Assembly: GCF_014648575.1 (NCBI RefSeq)
Contig: NZ_BMRJ01000002.1
Location: forward strand, 532,683-596,682
Length of the DNA: 64,000 nt
Reading direction: 5' to 3'
DNA from: Agromyces mediolanus
GTDB lineage: Bacteria > Actinomycetota > Actinomycetes > Actinomycetales > Microbacteriaceae
This document shows, piece after piece, positions 24,579-32,472 of this stretch (the stretch's first letter is position 1; each line of letters begins with the position of its first letter). Made by a program: the position numbers and the translations under genes. The notes below the pieces were generated by a model. The model made no database searches, was not told the DNA's origin, and saw only the letters and a list, made by a program, of their open reading frames with translations.

Positions 24579-26185
24579 CAGCGGCTCCCTTCTGCGGCGG
24601 CGGGCGAGCCGGCGCGGCGCAGGCCCCGGCCGGGCGTCGCGCCGCTGAGCCGGCCGCCCGCGAGCACCGGGACGCCCGCGACGAGCACGTCCTCGATCCC
24701 CTCGGCGAGCCCGAGCGGCGCGGCGTACGTGGCGGTGTCGCGCACCGTCGCGGGGTCGAGCAGCACGAGATCGGCGACCGCGCCGGCCTCGACGCGGCCG
24801 CGCCGGCCGAGGCCGAAGCGCTCCACCGCCCGCGTCGAGGCGAAGGCGACGAGGCCGGACCAGTCGAGCACGCCGTGCTCGAGCACGAGCTCGCGGGGAT
24901 AGCGGGCGAAGCTGCCGCGCGCTCGCGGGTGCGGATGCCGGCCCACGAAGATGCCGTCGGAGCCGCCCATGGCCTGCGGGTGGCCGAGGATGCCGGCGAG
25001 CTCCGCCGCGGTCCGCTCGCGCTGCACGGCCATCACGACGTTGACCTCGAGGCGGCTGGCGACCAGGGCGTCGAGGGCGAACTCGGCCGGGCTCCGGCCG
25101 GCGCGCGCGGCTGCCTCGGCGAGCGTCAGCCCGTGCGCCCAGTCGAGATCGGGCGCCGCGAGGTGGCCGAACACGAGCATCTCCGGCCAGGCCGGGCCGA
25201 GGCTCGGGTAGTCGGCGATGCCGGGGAACCAGTCGCGCAGCAGCTCCGCGCGCACCCGCTCGTCGGCGAGCAGCCCGACGAGCTCCTCGGCGGGCCGCAC
25301 GCCGAGCTCCGGCGGCAGCAGCGGCATGGCGAGCAGGGAGCAGCCGCGCCCGTACGGGTAGGCGTCGAAGCTCGCGTCGAGGCCGGCCTCGGCGAGCTCG
25401 GCCATGAGCCCGTGCACGATCGCCGGTTCGGCGTGGAAGTGCGAGACGTGCACCGGTGCCCCGGCCCGGCGGCCGATCTCGGCGAGTTCGGCGATCCCGG
25501 CCGCGGAGTTCGCCTCGTAGCCGCCGCGGAGGTGCGAGACGTAGACGCCCCCGCGTTCGCCGAGGGCCGCGGCGAGCCCGGCGAGCTCGTCGACGTCGGC
25601 GAAGATCCCGGGCACGTAGTCGAGGCCGCTGGAGAGCCCGAGCGCGCCCTCGTCGAGCCCGCCCTCGACGAGGGCCCGCATCGCGGCGAGCTCCTCGGCG
25701 GTCGCCGGCGCGCTGGACCGGCCGAGCACCTCGTGGCGCACGGTGCCGGCCGGCACGAGCACGCCGACGTTCAGCGGGGTGCGGCCGTCGTAGCCCGCGA
25801 GCAGCCCCGCGACGCCGCCGCCCGCGTCGCCCGGGTGCCGACCGTTGATGGCGGCGAAGTACTCGCTGCCGTACCGCCCGTCGCCCGGAGCGAAGCCGAC
25901 GCCGTCCTGCCCGCCGATGACGCTCGTGACGCCCTGGCGGAGCAGGGCGAGCTGCACCTCGGGGTCGAAGACGCGGGCGTCGGCGTGCGAGTGCGCGTCG
26001 ACGAAGCCGGGCAGCACGAGCCGGCCCTCGCCCGCGATGGTGCGCTCGGCCGATCGCGGCCCGGAGGCCTCGCGGTCGCTGCGGGGTCGGACCGCGGCGA
26101 TGCGCTCGCCGTCGACGACGAGGTCGACGGGTTCGGCCGCGGGGTCGAGCCGGACGTCGCGGAGGACGGTTCGGGAGTCGCTCAT
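24578..26185 (-). CDS. N-acyl-D-amino-acid deacylase (D-aminoacylase) family amidohydrolase
   Basis: 535 residues. Amidohydrolase beta-barrel with the metal motif PGFVDAHSHADARVF near residue 62, the D-aminoacylase hallmark TSVIGGQDGVGFAP, SSGLDYVPGIFADVDEL, further metal His in VYVSHLRGGY and VHVSHFHAEP, and the late MGGSDGIFVGRHPHPRARGS segment that replaces the normal Asp motif. It removes the acyl group from N-acyl-D-amino acids to free D-amino acids. The gene lies between the DSD1-like gene (13-base gap) and the IclR gene (one-base overlap). Confidence 0.9.
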   Translation of the reverse strand: MSDSRTVLRDVRLDPAAEPVDLVVDGERIAAVRPRSDREASGPRSAERTIAGEGRLVLPGFVDAHSHADARVFDPEVQLALLRQGVTSVIGGQDGVGFAPGDGRYGSEYFAAINGRHPGDAGGGVAGLLAGYDGRTPLNVGVLVPAGTVRHEVLGRSSAPATAEELAAMRALVEGGLDEGALGLSSGLDYVPGIFADVDELAGLAAALGERGGVYVSHLRGGYEANSAAGIAELAEIGRRAGAPVHVSHFHAEPAIVHGLMAELAEAGLDASFDAYPYGRGCSLLAMPLLPPELGVRPAEELVGLLADERVRAELLRDWFPGIADYPSLGPAWPEMLVFGHLAAPDLDWAHGLTLAEAAARAGRSPAEFALDALVASRLEVNVVMAVQRERTAAELAGILGHPQAMGGSDGIFVGRHPHPRARGSFARYPRELVLEHGVLDWSGLVAFASTRAVERFGLGRRGRVEAGAVADLVLLDPATVRDTATYAAPLGLAEGIEDVLVAGVPVLAGGRLSGATPGRGLRRAGSPAAAEGSR

Positions 26186-26198
26186 GCCGGCCGCCCGC

Positions 26199-27473
26199 TC
26201 AGAAGAAGGTCCGGACGAGCTCGACCACGCGGGTGCTGCCCGCGTGCTCGACGACGGGCAGCCAGCGGCGCTTGTCGAACGCCGTGCAGGGGTGCGAGAG
26301 ACCGAGCGCGACGACCTCGCCGACGCGCACGGGCAGCGCCTCGCCGCGGAGGAAGGCGTGCTGGTCGTTCACCGCCGAGATCTCGGCGCCGGGCAGCGGG
26401 CGGGTCGCGGCGTCGCCGAGCTCGGCGGAGACGGCGAGCGGGCGCGGCAGGCCCTCGTCGAAGGGGAAGTCGCGTCGGCCGCCGTCGAGCAGGGCGAGAC
26501 CGGGCTCGGGGTGCGAGACGACGCGCGCGTAGCCGCGCATCGCGGGCACGAGCTCCGCGTCGAGCGGCGAGATGCCGTGGTAGAAGCCGTCGTCGTGCAC
26601 GAGCGAGGCGCCCGAGCGGAGGATCCAGCGCCCGGGCCGGGCCGACGCCGTCGCCGCGGCGATCGCGGGGGCGAAGACCTCGGCGACGAGGTCGGGGTAG
26701 GCGCTGCCGCCCGCCGTGACGATGAGCGGCGCCGCATCGTCGACGAGGTCGGCGAGCCCGTCGCGCAGTTCGAGCATCGCCGCGAGGTAGTCGCGCACGG
26801 CGTCGAGCCCGGCAGCGCTGCGGTCGTGGGCGAGCGCGCCCTCGTAGCCGGCGACCCCGGCCAGGCGCAGCACGGGGGAGGCGGCCACGCGGCGCGCGAG
26901 CGCGAGGGCGTCGGCGAGCGAGCGGGCGCCCGTGCGGCCCCCGGCGCCGCCGAGCTCGACGAGCACCTCGATCGGGCGGGGGAGCGGTGGCAGCGTGGCC
27001 AGCCCGCGTTCCATCGCCTCGACGGTCTCGATGGAGTCGACCCAGCAGTGGAAGCGGAAGCCGGGGTCGGCGAGCTCGCCCGCGAGCCAGGCCAGGGCTG
27101 CCGGGGCGACGAGCGCGTTCGCGAGCATGAGCCGGTCGGCGCCGAAGGCGCGCGCGGTGCGGAGTTGGCCGGGGGTGGCCAGGGTGAGCCCGCTCGCGCC
27201 GTGGTCGAGCTGCAGCGCCCAGAGCTGCGGGGCCATCGTGGTCTTGCCGTGCGGCATGAGCTCGAGCCCGGCCTCGCTCGTCCAGCGCTGCACGGTGGTG
27301 GCGTTGTGCTCGAGGGCCGCCCGGTCGAGCACCGTGAGGGGGGTCCAGAACTCGTCGAGCGTCGGCTCGGTGGCGAGGAACGCCCGGGCGGTGAGCCCGG
27401 CCGCGCGGGCCGGCAGCCCGGTGTCGGCGGGTGTCAGCAGCTCGTCGTGCAGTCGGTCGAGCGCGAGCGTCAT
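26199..27473 (-). CDS. DSD1-like PLP enzyme (D-amino-acid deaminase / alanine-racemase-fold)
   Basis: 424 residues from the ATG at 27473 with the AGGAG site. Fold type III barrel: DEFWTPLTVLDRAALEHNAT at the N-terminus, PLP lysine Lys77 in LMPHGKTTMAPQL, and LVELGGAGGRTGAR. The C-terminal LSHPCTAFDKR has the His-x-Cys zinc pair typical of eukaryotic-type D-serine dehydratase and low-specificity D-threonine aldolase. It would turn D-serine/D-threonine-type substrates into 2-oxo acids plus ammonia. It heads the minus-strand operon and is divergent from the KDG kinase. Confidence 0.85.
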   Translation of the reverse strand: MTLALDRLHDELLTPADTGLPARAAGLTARAFLATEPTLDEFWTPLTVLDRAALEHNATTVQRWTSEAGLELMPHGKTTMAPQLWALQLDHGASGLTLATPGQLRTARAFGADRLMLANALVAPAALAWLAGELADPGFRFHCWVDSIETVEAMERGLATLPPLPRPIEVLVELGGAGGRTGARSLADALALARRVAASPVLRLAGVAGYEGALAHDRSAAGLDAVRDYLAAMLELRDGLADLVDDAAPLIVTAGGSAYPDLVAEVFAPAIAAATASARPGRWILRSGASLVHDDGFYHGISPLDAELVPAMRGYARVVSHPEPGLALLDGGRRDFPFDEGLPRPLAVSAELGDAATRPLPGAEISAVNDQHAFLRGEALPVRVGEVVALGLSHPCTAFDKRRWLPVVEHAGSTRVVELVRTFF

Positions 27474-27520
27474 GCGTCTCCTCGCAGTGCGGCGTGATCG
27501 GTCGTGCGGCGGTGTGCAAA

Positions 27521-27556
27521 TACTGCAACGCGCTTGCGCGGCAACTGCACAGCAGT
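27521..27556. promoter_or_regulatory. Candidate operator between the DSD1-like and KDG kinase genes
   Basis: The region contains GTGCA and TGCAC at its outer edges and the perfect dyad CGCGC-TT-GCGCG in its centre, with AT-richer steps (AAATACTG) than the neighbourhood. It sits midway in the 96-base divergent gap and could serve a LacI- or IclR-type regulator. Confidence 0.35.
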
Positions 27557-27569
27557 CAGCATAGGGGCC

Positions 27570-28475
27570 GTGCCGCCCTTCCCTGAAGTCCTGACCGTCG
27601 GCGAGACGATGGCGCTCGTCGTGCCCGCCCGCGCCGAGCCGCTCGAGTCCGCCGTCGACTTCCGCGTCGAGCCGGGCGGGGCGGAGTCGAACGTCGCGGC
27701 GCATCTCGCCGCGCTCGGGCGCCGGGCGGCCTGGGCCGGCGCCGTCGGCGACGACCCCCTCGGCCGTCGACTGCTCGCCCAGCTCGACGCGCTCGGCGTG
27801 GACACGAGCTGGGCCGGCCGCGACCCCGGGTCGCCGACGGGCGTCTACTTCAAGAACCCCGGCGACGGGGTGCACTACTACCGGACCGGCTCCGCGGCAT
27901 CCAGGCTCGGCGCGGACACCGTGGCCGGACTGCCCGTGGCCGGCGCGCGCCTCCTGCACCTGAGCGGCATCACCCCAGCGCTCTCGGCGAGCTGCGAGGA
28001 GCTCGTCGACGCGCTCTTCGCCGCCGCCGACGCGGCGGAGGTGCCGGTGAGCTTCGACGTGAACCACCGGCCGGCGCTGTGGCCGTCGCGGGCGGCCGCG
28101 GCCGAACGGCTGCTCGGGCTCGCCCGCCGCGCCCGCGTCGTCTTCGTCGGCCTCGACGAGGCCGAGGGGCTCTGGGGCACGAGCACCGCCGAATCGGTGC
28201 GCGAGCTGCTGCCGGAGCCGGCGCAGCTGATCGTGAAGGACGGCGCGGTCGGCGCGACGGAGTACTCCCACAGCGCGCCCGCCGCCCACGTGCCGGCGAC
28301 GCCGACGACGGCCGTCGAGGTGGTGGGCGCGGGCGACGCGTTCGCCGCGGGCTGGATCGCCGCCTGGCTCGACGGCGCGGACGCCGAGGCGCGGCTCGCC
28401 GCCGGCCACGCGCGCGCCGTGCTGACCATCGCGGGCACGAGCGACGTGCCCCGCGAGGAGGAGAACGACGGATGA
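27570..28475 (+). CDS. PfkB-family sugar kinase, 2-keto-3-deoxygluconate kinase type
   Basis: 301 residues from the GTG at 27570 (CAGCAT box seven bases upstream). The frame is open from 27504 but that part overlaps the divergent promoter. N-terminal LTVGETMALVVPARAEPL and EPGGAESNVAAHLAALGR are KdgK-like; the ATP/anion hole and catalytic base lie in VEVVGAGDAFAAGWIAAWL. It phosphorylates KDG, or a related 2-keto-3-deoxy acid, to KDPG. The following aldolase overlaps its stop by four bases, so the pair is one pathway step followed by the next. Confidence 0.88.
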   Translation: MPPFPEVLTVGETMALVVPARAEPLESAVDFRVEPGGAESNVAAHLAALGRRAAWAGAVGDDPLGRRLLAQLDALGVDTSWAGRDPGSPTGVYFKNPGDGVHYYRTGSAASRLGADTVAGLPVAGARLLHLSGITPALSASCEELVDALFAAADAAEVPVSFDVNHRPALWPSRAAAAERLLGLARRARVVFVGLDEAEGLWGTSTAESVRELLPEPAQLIVKDGAVGATEYSHSAPAAHVPATPTTAVEVVGAGDAFAAGWIAAWLDGADAEARLAAGHARAVLTIAGTSDVPREEENDG

Positions 28476-29086
28476 CCCGGATCGAGAACGCCGAGTTCGC
28501 CGAGCTGCTCGGAGGTGCGCCCGTGATGGCGATCTTCCGCGGGCTCGGCGCGCGCCGCAGCCTGGAGCTCGCGGAGCGCGCCTGGGAGCTCGGCATCGAC
28601 GCGGTCGAACTGCCGATCCAGGCCGCCGAGGACGTCGAGGCCCTGCGCCTCGTCGCCGACGCGGCGCGGAGCAACGGTCGCGTCGTCGGCGCCGGCACGG
28701 TCGTCAGCACCGAGCAGGTCGGCCTCGCCGCCCGCGCGGGCGCCGCGTTCACCGTGAGCCCCGGCTTCGACGAGGCGGTGGTGCGGGCCTCGGCGGCGGC
28801 CGGGCTGCCGCCCCTGCCTGGCGTCGCGACGGCCACCGAGGTGCAGCGGGCCGCGGCGCTCGGGCTCAGCTGGCTGAAGGCCTTCCCCGCCGCCTCGCTC
28901 GGGCCGGGCTGGTTCCGGGCGATGCGCGGCCCGTTCCCCGAGGTGCGCTTCGTCGCGACGGGCGGCCTCGACGCCGGCAACGCCGGGGACTTCCTCGCCG
29001 CCGGGGTGCGTTCGGTGGCGGTCGGCTCGGCGCTCGAGGACGAGACGCAGCTGCCCCGGCTCGCCGAGCTGCTGCGACGGGGCTGA
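28472..29086 (+). CDS. eda: KDPG/KHG aldolase
   Basis: 204 residues. Class I aldolase of the Eda family: N-terminal APVMAIFRGLGARRSLELAE, GAGTVVSTEQVGLAARAGA, FTVSPGFDEAVV, and the Schiff-base lysine in LGLSWLKAFPAASLGPGWF. It cleaves KDPG to pyruvate and glyceraldehyde 3-phosphate, or 4-hydroxy-2-oxoglutarate to glyoxylate and pyruvate. Translationally coupled to the kinase. The association of KDG kinase/aldolase genes with a DSD1-like enzyme, RidA and D-aminoacylase recurs in bacteria, suggesting a joined D-amino-acid or amino-sugar-acid route. Confidence 0.9.
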   Translation: MTRIENAEFAELLGGAPVMAIFRGLGARRSLELAERAWELGIDAVELPIQAAEDVEALRLVADAARSNGRVVGAGTVVSTEQVGLAARAGAAFTVSPGFDEAVVRASAAAGLPPLPGVATATEVQRAAALGLSWLKAFPAASLGPGWFRAMRGPFPEVRFVATGGLDAGNAGDFLAAGVRSVAVGSALEDETQLPRLAELLRRG

Positions 29087-29106
29087 CAGCGCCGGCCCAA
29101 GGCTGG

Positions 29107-29112
29107 CAGGAT
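29107..29112 (+). promoter_or_regulatory. Leaderless -10 box
   Basis: CAGGAT, spacer GCCGCC, ATG at 29119. Confidence 0.45.
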
Positions 29113-29118
29113 GCCGCC

Positions 29119-29478
29119 ATGGGAACCGTCACCGACTACCTCGACGAGCGCAGCGGGCCCGAGCGGGCCGCGCTCGAACGGGTCATCCGCATCGCGCGCG
29201 AGCTCGCGCCGGACGCGAGCGAGGGCGAGAGCTACGGCATGCCCGCCCTGCTGCACCGGGGCAAGGGGCTCGTCTCGGCGATGCAGGCGAAGCACCACCT
29301 CGGCTTCTACCCGTTCAGCGGGACGGTGCTCGAGGGCTTCGCTGACGAGCTCGCGGGCTTCGCCTGGTCGAAGGGCACCGTGCAGTTCAGCGCCGAGCAC
29401 CAGCTGCCCGACGAACTGCTGCGCCGCATCCTGCGCGCCCGCATCGCCGAGATCGACGCACGGCTCGACCGGCGCTGA
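29119..29478 (+). CDS. DUF1801-family protein (YdhG/iron-chaperone-like fold)
   Basis: 119 residues. The DUF1801 pattern is visible: VTDYLDERSGPERAALERVI at the start, the SYGMPALLHRGKGLVS segment, LGFYPFSGTVLEGFADEL and the end PDELLRRILRARIAEIDAR. Members of this small cytosolic family resemble frataxin/YdhG proteins, but no proven activity is general to the family. It has its own leaderless promoter and is followed by a bidirectional terminator. Confidence 0.85.
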   Translation: MGTVTDYLDERSGPERAALERVIRIARELAPDASEGESYGMPALLHRGKGLVSAMQAKHHLGFYPFSGTVLEGFADELAGFAWSKGTVQFSAEHQLPDELLRRILRARIAEIDARLDRR

Positions 29479-29497
29479 GCCGGGGCCCAGCCGCGGA

Positions 29498-29539
29498 GAC
29501 GGCGGATGCCGCAGGCCTGCGCCTGCGGCATCCGCCGTC
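29498..29539. terminator. Bidirectional terminator
   Basis: A 19-bp perfect stem beginning GACGGCGGATGCC with loop CTGC, between the convergent DUF1801 and aldehyde dehydrogenase genes. Confidence 0.85.
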
Positions 29540-29552
29540 GTGATCGGCCGGA

Positions 29553-30917
29553 TCAGCCGAGGCGGATCATCTTCTTGTTGACGAACTCGTCGGCGCCGAA
29601 GCGGCCGAGCTCGCGGCCCGAGCCCGAGCGCTTGATGCCGCCGAAGGGCAGCTCGGCGCCGTCGGCGCCGACGACGTTCACGAAGACCATGCCGGCCTCG
29701 ATCTTGTCGGCGACGCGGAGGGCCTGCTCGCGGTCGGTGGTGAAGACGTAGGAGCCGAGACCGAACGGGGTGTCGTTCGCGAGCTCGACGGCGGCGTCCT
29801 CGTCGGCGACCTTGAACACCTGCGCGACCGGGCCGAAGAACTCCTCGTGGAAGGCGTCCGAGCCGGGCTTCACGTCGGTGAGGATCGTGGCCGAGTAGTA
29901 GTTGTCGCTGCGGGTGCCGCCCGAGTGCAGGGTGGCGCCCTGGGCGACGGCGCGGTCGACCTGCTCCTGCAGGGTGTCGGCGGCCTTCGCCGAGGACAGC
30001 GGGCCGAGGGCGGTGCCGTCCTTGGCCGGGTCGCCCTCCTCGACGGCGTTCATCGCGGCGGTGAACTTCTCGAGGAAGGGCTCGTAGAGCTCATCGGCGA
30101 CGATGAAGCGCTTGGCCGCGTTGCAGGCCTGGCCGTTGTTGTCGACGCGGGCCATGACGGCCGCCTCGACGGTCGCGTCGAGGTCGTCGGTCGAGAGCAG
30201 GATGAAGGGGTCGGATCCGCCGAGCTCGAGCACGACCTTCTTCAGGTAGCGGCCGGCGATCTCGGCGACCTTCGCACCGGCGCGCTCCGAGCCGGTGAGC
30301 GAGACGCCCTGCACGCGCGGGTCGGCGATGACGGTCTCGATCTGCGCGTGCGAGGCGTAGATGTTGACGTAGGCGCCCTCGGGGAAGCCGGCGTCGAGGA
30401 AGATGCGCTCGATCGCGGCGGCCGACTCGGGGCACTGCTCGGCGTGCTTCAGCAGGATGGTGTTGCCGATGATGAGGTTCGGGCCGGCGAAGCGGGCGAC
30501 CTGGTAGTACGGGAAGTTCCACGGCATGATGCCGAGCAGCGGCCCGAGCGAGGAGCGGCGGATGAGCGCCGAGCCCTCGCCCGCGAGCAGCTCGATCTCC
30601 TCGTCGGCGAGGAGCGACTCCGCGTTGTCGGCGTAGTACTCGTAGATCGCGGCCGAGAACTCGACCTCGCCGACGGCCTGCTCGCGGGGCTTGCCCATCT
30701 CGCGGACGATGATGTCGGCGAGCTCGTCGATGCGCTCGGTGTGCAGCTCGGCGACGCGGCGGACGAGGGCGGCGCGCTCGGCGACGGTGGAGTTCTTCGA
30801 CCAGCCGCGGTGCGCCTCGGTGGCCTTGGCGATCGCGGCCTGCAGCGCCTCGTCGGTGATCGTGTCGTAGCTCTTGACGACCTCGCCGGTGGCGGGGTTG
30901 GTCACGGCATAGGGCAT
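29553..30917 (-). CDS. NAD(P)-dependent succinate-semialdehyde dehydrogenase type aldehyde dehydrogenase
   Basis: 454 residues from the ATG at 30917, preceded by AGAAGGAG. Aldehyde dehydrogenase superfamily: MPWNFPYYQVARFAGPNLI, general base Glu231 in LELGGSDPF and catalytic Cys265 in NNGQACNAAKR; the end is LPFGGIKRSGSGRELGRFG. The sequence is of the GabD2-like SSDH subgroup and shares the FPYYQ motif with the paralogue at 53407. It may oxidise succinate or glutarate semialdehyde. Its upstream region shares a 21-bp element with the permease at 21770, hinting at joint control. Monocistronic. Confidence 0.92.
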   Translation of the reverse strand: MPYAVTNPATGEVVKSYDTITDEALQAAIAKATEAHRGWSKNSTVAERAALVRRVAELHTERIDELADIIVREMGKPREQAVGEVEFSAAIYEYYADNAESLLADEEIELLAGEGSALIRRSSLGPLLGIMPWNFPYYQVARFAGPNLIIGNTILLKHAEQCPESAAAIERIFLDAGFPEGAYVNIYASHAQIETVIADPRVQGVSLTGSERAGAKVAEIAGRYLKKVVLELGGSDPFILLSTDDLDATVEAAVMARVDNNGQACNAAKRFIVADELYEPFLEKFTAAMNAVEEGDPAKDGTALGPLSSAKAADTLQEQVDRAVAQGATLHSGGTRSDNYYSATILTDVKPGSDAFHEEFFGPVAQVFKVADEDAAVELANDTPFGLGSYVFTTDREQALRVADKIEAGMVFVNVVGADGAELPFGGIKRSGSGRELGRFGADEFVNKKMIRLG

Positions 30918-30983
30918 GGGGTTCTCCTTCTCGGGTGCACGCACGCCAGAGTCCGTCTGCCGCGGTGCATACGCTCGTCCTTC

Positions 30984-31004
30984 AAAGATATAGCAGCGGA
31001 TGAT
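30984..31004 (-). promoter_or_regulatory. Shared 21-bp element upstream of the aldehyde dehydrogenase
   Basis: Second copy of the element at 23380-23400, in the same orientation to the gene it precedes, 67 bases before the ATG. Confidence 0.5.
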
Positions 31005-31086
31005 TGATCTGGGCAGGTCTCTGCGGATGCACAGCTGGAAGTGGCGCGATTCACCCTGCATCGGCAGTGCATCACTGGTGATGCGG

Positions 31087-31092
31087 TACCCT
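31087..31092 (+). promoter_or_regulatory. Leaderless -10 box of the toxin-antitoxin pair
   Basis: TACCCT, spacer GGTCGC, ATG at 31099. Confidence 0.6.
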
Positions 31093-31098
31093 GGTCGC

Positions 31099-31329
31099 AT
31101 GCGTACCACCGTCGATCTCCCGCCGGCCGTGCACCACCGCGTGCGCGAGCTCGCCGCCTCACGGCACCAGTCGATGTCCCGGGTGATCGCCGACCTGACC
31201 ATGACGGGGCTCGCCGGCCTGCAGGTCGAGGTCGAGTACAGCCGCGATCCGCAGTCCGGCCTGCCGGTGCTGAGCCTCGGCCGAGCCGTCGACGACGCCG
31301 ACGTGGCCGACGCGCTCGACGACGAATGA
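31099..31329 (+). CDS. Ribbon-helix-helix antitoxin of a VapBC-type pair
   Basis: 76 residues from the ATG at 31099. The N-terminal ribbon-helix-helix DNA-binding fold is clear (RTTVDLPPAVHHRVRELAAS, QSMSRVIADLTMTG). The acidic C-terminal part (VDDADVADALDDE) should wrap the toxin. It overlaps the PIN-domain gene by four bases. As in other VapBC pairs it should repress its own leaderless promoter. The frame is open upstream to 31000 but without support. Confidence 0.85.
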   Translation: MRTTVDLPPAVHHRVRELAASRHQSMSRVIADLTMTGLAGLQVEVEYSRDPQSGLPVLSLGRAVDDADVADALDDE

Positions 31330-31724
31330 CGACCCGCTTCCTGCTCGACGCGAACCTGCTCATCGCGCTCACCGTCGCCGAGCACGCGCACCACGAGCGC
31401 GCGAGCGCCTGGTTCGCCGGAGTCGAGCAGGCCGCGGTCTGTCCGATCGTCGAGGGCGCGCTGCTGCGGTTCCTCGTGCGACTCGGGGTGCCGGCGAGCT
31501 CCGTCCGCGCCATGCTGCTGGCGTTGCACGACGATCCCCGCATCGAGCTCTGGTCGGAGTCGCTGTCGTACACCGAGGTCGAGCTCGGGCACGTGATCGG
31601 GCACCGCCAGGTGACCGACGCCTATCTCGCGGCGCTCGCTCGGCACCACCGGGGGCGGCTGGCGACGCTCGACGAGGCACTGCACGCGGCGCTGCCCGAA
31701 GCGACGCTGCTCGTGCCGCGCTGA
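31326..31724 (+). CDS. vapC: PIN-domain ribonuclease toxin (VapC type)
   Basis: 132 residues. PIN fold with the acidic quartet expected for metal binding: Asp8 in FLLDANLLI, Glu43 in PIVEGALLRF, Asp98 in VTDAYLAALA and Asp116 in RLATLDEAL. Such toxins cut tRNA or rRNA when the labile antitoxin is lost. The active site looks complete, so the toxin is probably functional. It is translationally coupled to the antitoxin by a four-base overlap and lies convergent with the Cache-domain gene. Confidence 0.88.
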   Translation: MTTRFLLDANLLIALTVAEHAHHERASAWFAGVEQAAVCPIVEGALLRFLVRLGVPASSVRAMLLALHDDPRIELWSESLSYTEVELGHVIGHRQVTDAYLAALARHHRGRLATLDEALHAALPEATLLVPR

Positions 31725-31749
31725 TCCGGCGGCACCGAGCCACGGACGC

Positions 31750-32472
31750 TCAGGCCGGTGCGACGAGCACGCGGAAGGGCGTCGACGCGCAGTCGAGCGC
31801 GGCGGCGGAGGAGCTCGCGAGCTGCCCGACCTGGAGCGAGGGTTCGGTCGAGAGCACGACGCGACCGTCGGCGTTGACGAGGGCGAGCGGCGCGTCGACC
31901 GCGAGGAAGCCGGCGAGCAGCTCCCGTTCGAGCCGGCGCACGGCGACGTCGGCGCCGACGACCCCGACCATCCGCTCGCCGTCGGCGGCGTGCGCGGGCA
32001 TCGTCAGGGTGAGGATGTAGTCGCAGGTGCAGAGGTGGTCGACGAAGGGCCCGGTGACGTGCGCGTGCCGCGTCGTCGCGGGGATGCGGTACCACTCGAG
32101 GGCGCGGAAGTCGCGGAGGTACTCCGTGTAGCCCCGGGTGGAGAGGTCGAGCCGGGTGGGACCGTCGGTCGAGCCGAGCACGGGGTTGTCGTCGAGCGGG
32201 CCGAGCCACCAGGCGAAGTGCACGTCGCGGCCGTGCACGATCTCGCCGTCGGCGATGAAGCCGGCGCCGACGAGCAGGGCGTCGGGCTCGACGAGCCGGG
32301 GGATCACGAGCTCGGAGACGAGCTGGTCGAGGGCGAGCGGCTTCACGCCGGGCGCGATCGCCCGCTCGATGGGTGCGCGCCACGCGGCGAGCTGCTCGAA
32401 CACGCCGGTGAACAGCCGGGACACGGCCTCGGCGGCCGCCTCGGCGCCGGCGGGCAGCGCGTGCTCAGTCAT
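31750..32472 (-). CDS. Solitary cytoplasmic Cache (PDC) sensor-domain protein
   Basis: 240 residues from the ATG at 32472; it overlaps the GntR stop by eight bases. A helical N-terminal part (about 1-60) precedes a Cache-like domain: GAGFIADGEIVHGRDVHFAW, the paired WYRIPATTRHAHVTGPFVDH segment, then YILTLTMPAHAADGERMVGV and GVVGADVAVRRLERELL. No signal peptide or transmembrane helix is visible, although Cache domains are usually extracellular parts of receptors. Coupling to a FadR-type regulator suggests it senses the same small acid or amine in the cytoplasm, or assists the regulator. Function unproven. Confidence 0.75.
   Translation of the reverse strand: MTEHALPAGAEAAAEAVSRLFTGVFEQLAAWRAPIERAIAPGVKPLALDQLVSELVIPRLVEPDALLVGAGFIADGEIVHGRDVHFAWWLGPLDDNPVLGSTDGPTRLDLSTRGYTEYLRDFRALEWYRIPATTRHAHVTGPFVDHLCTCDYILTLTMPAHAADGERMVGVVGADVAVRRLERELLAGFLAVDAPLALVNADGRVVLSTEPSLQVGQLASSSAAALDCASTPFRVLVAPA

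Noticed and set aside
31099..31724. The VapBC pair as a sign of a genomic island
   Set aside because: Base composition and codon use match the neighbours, and no integration genes or tRNA-bounded repeats are near.
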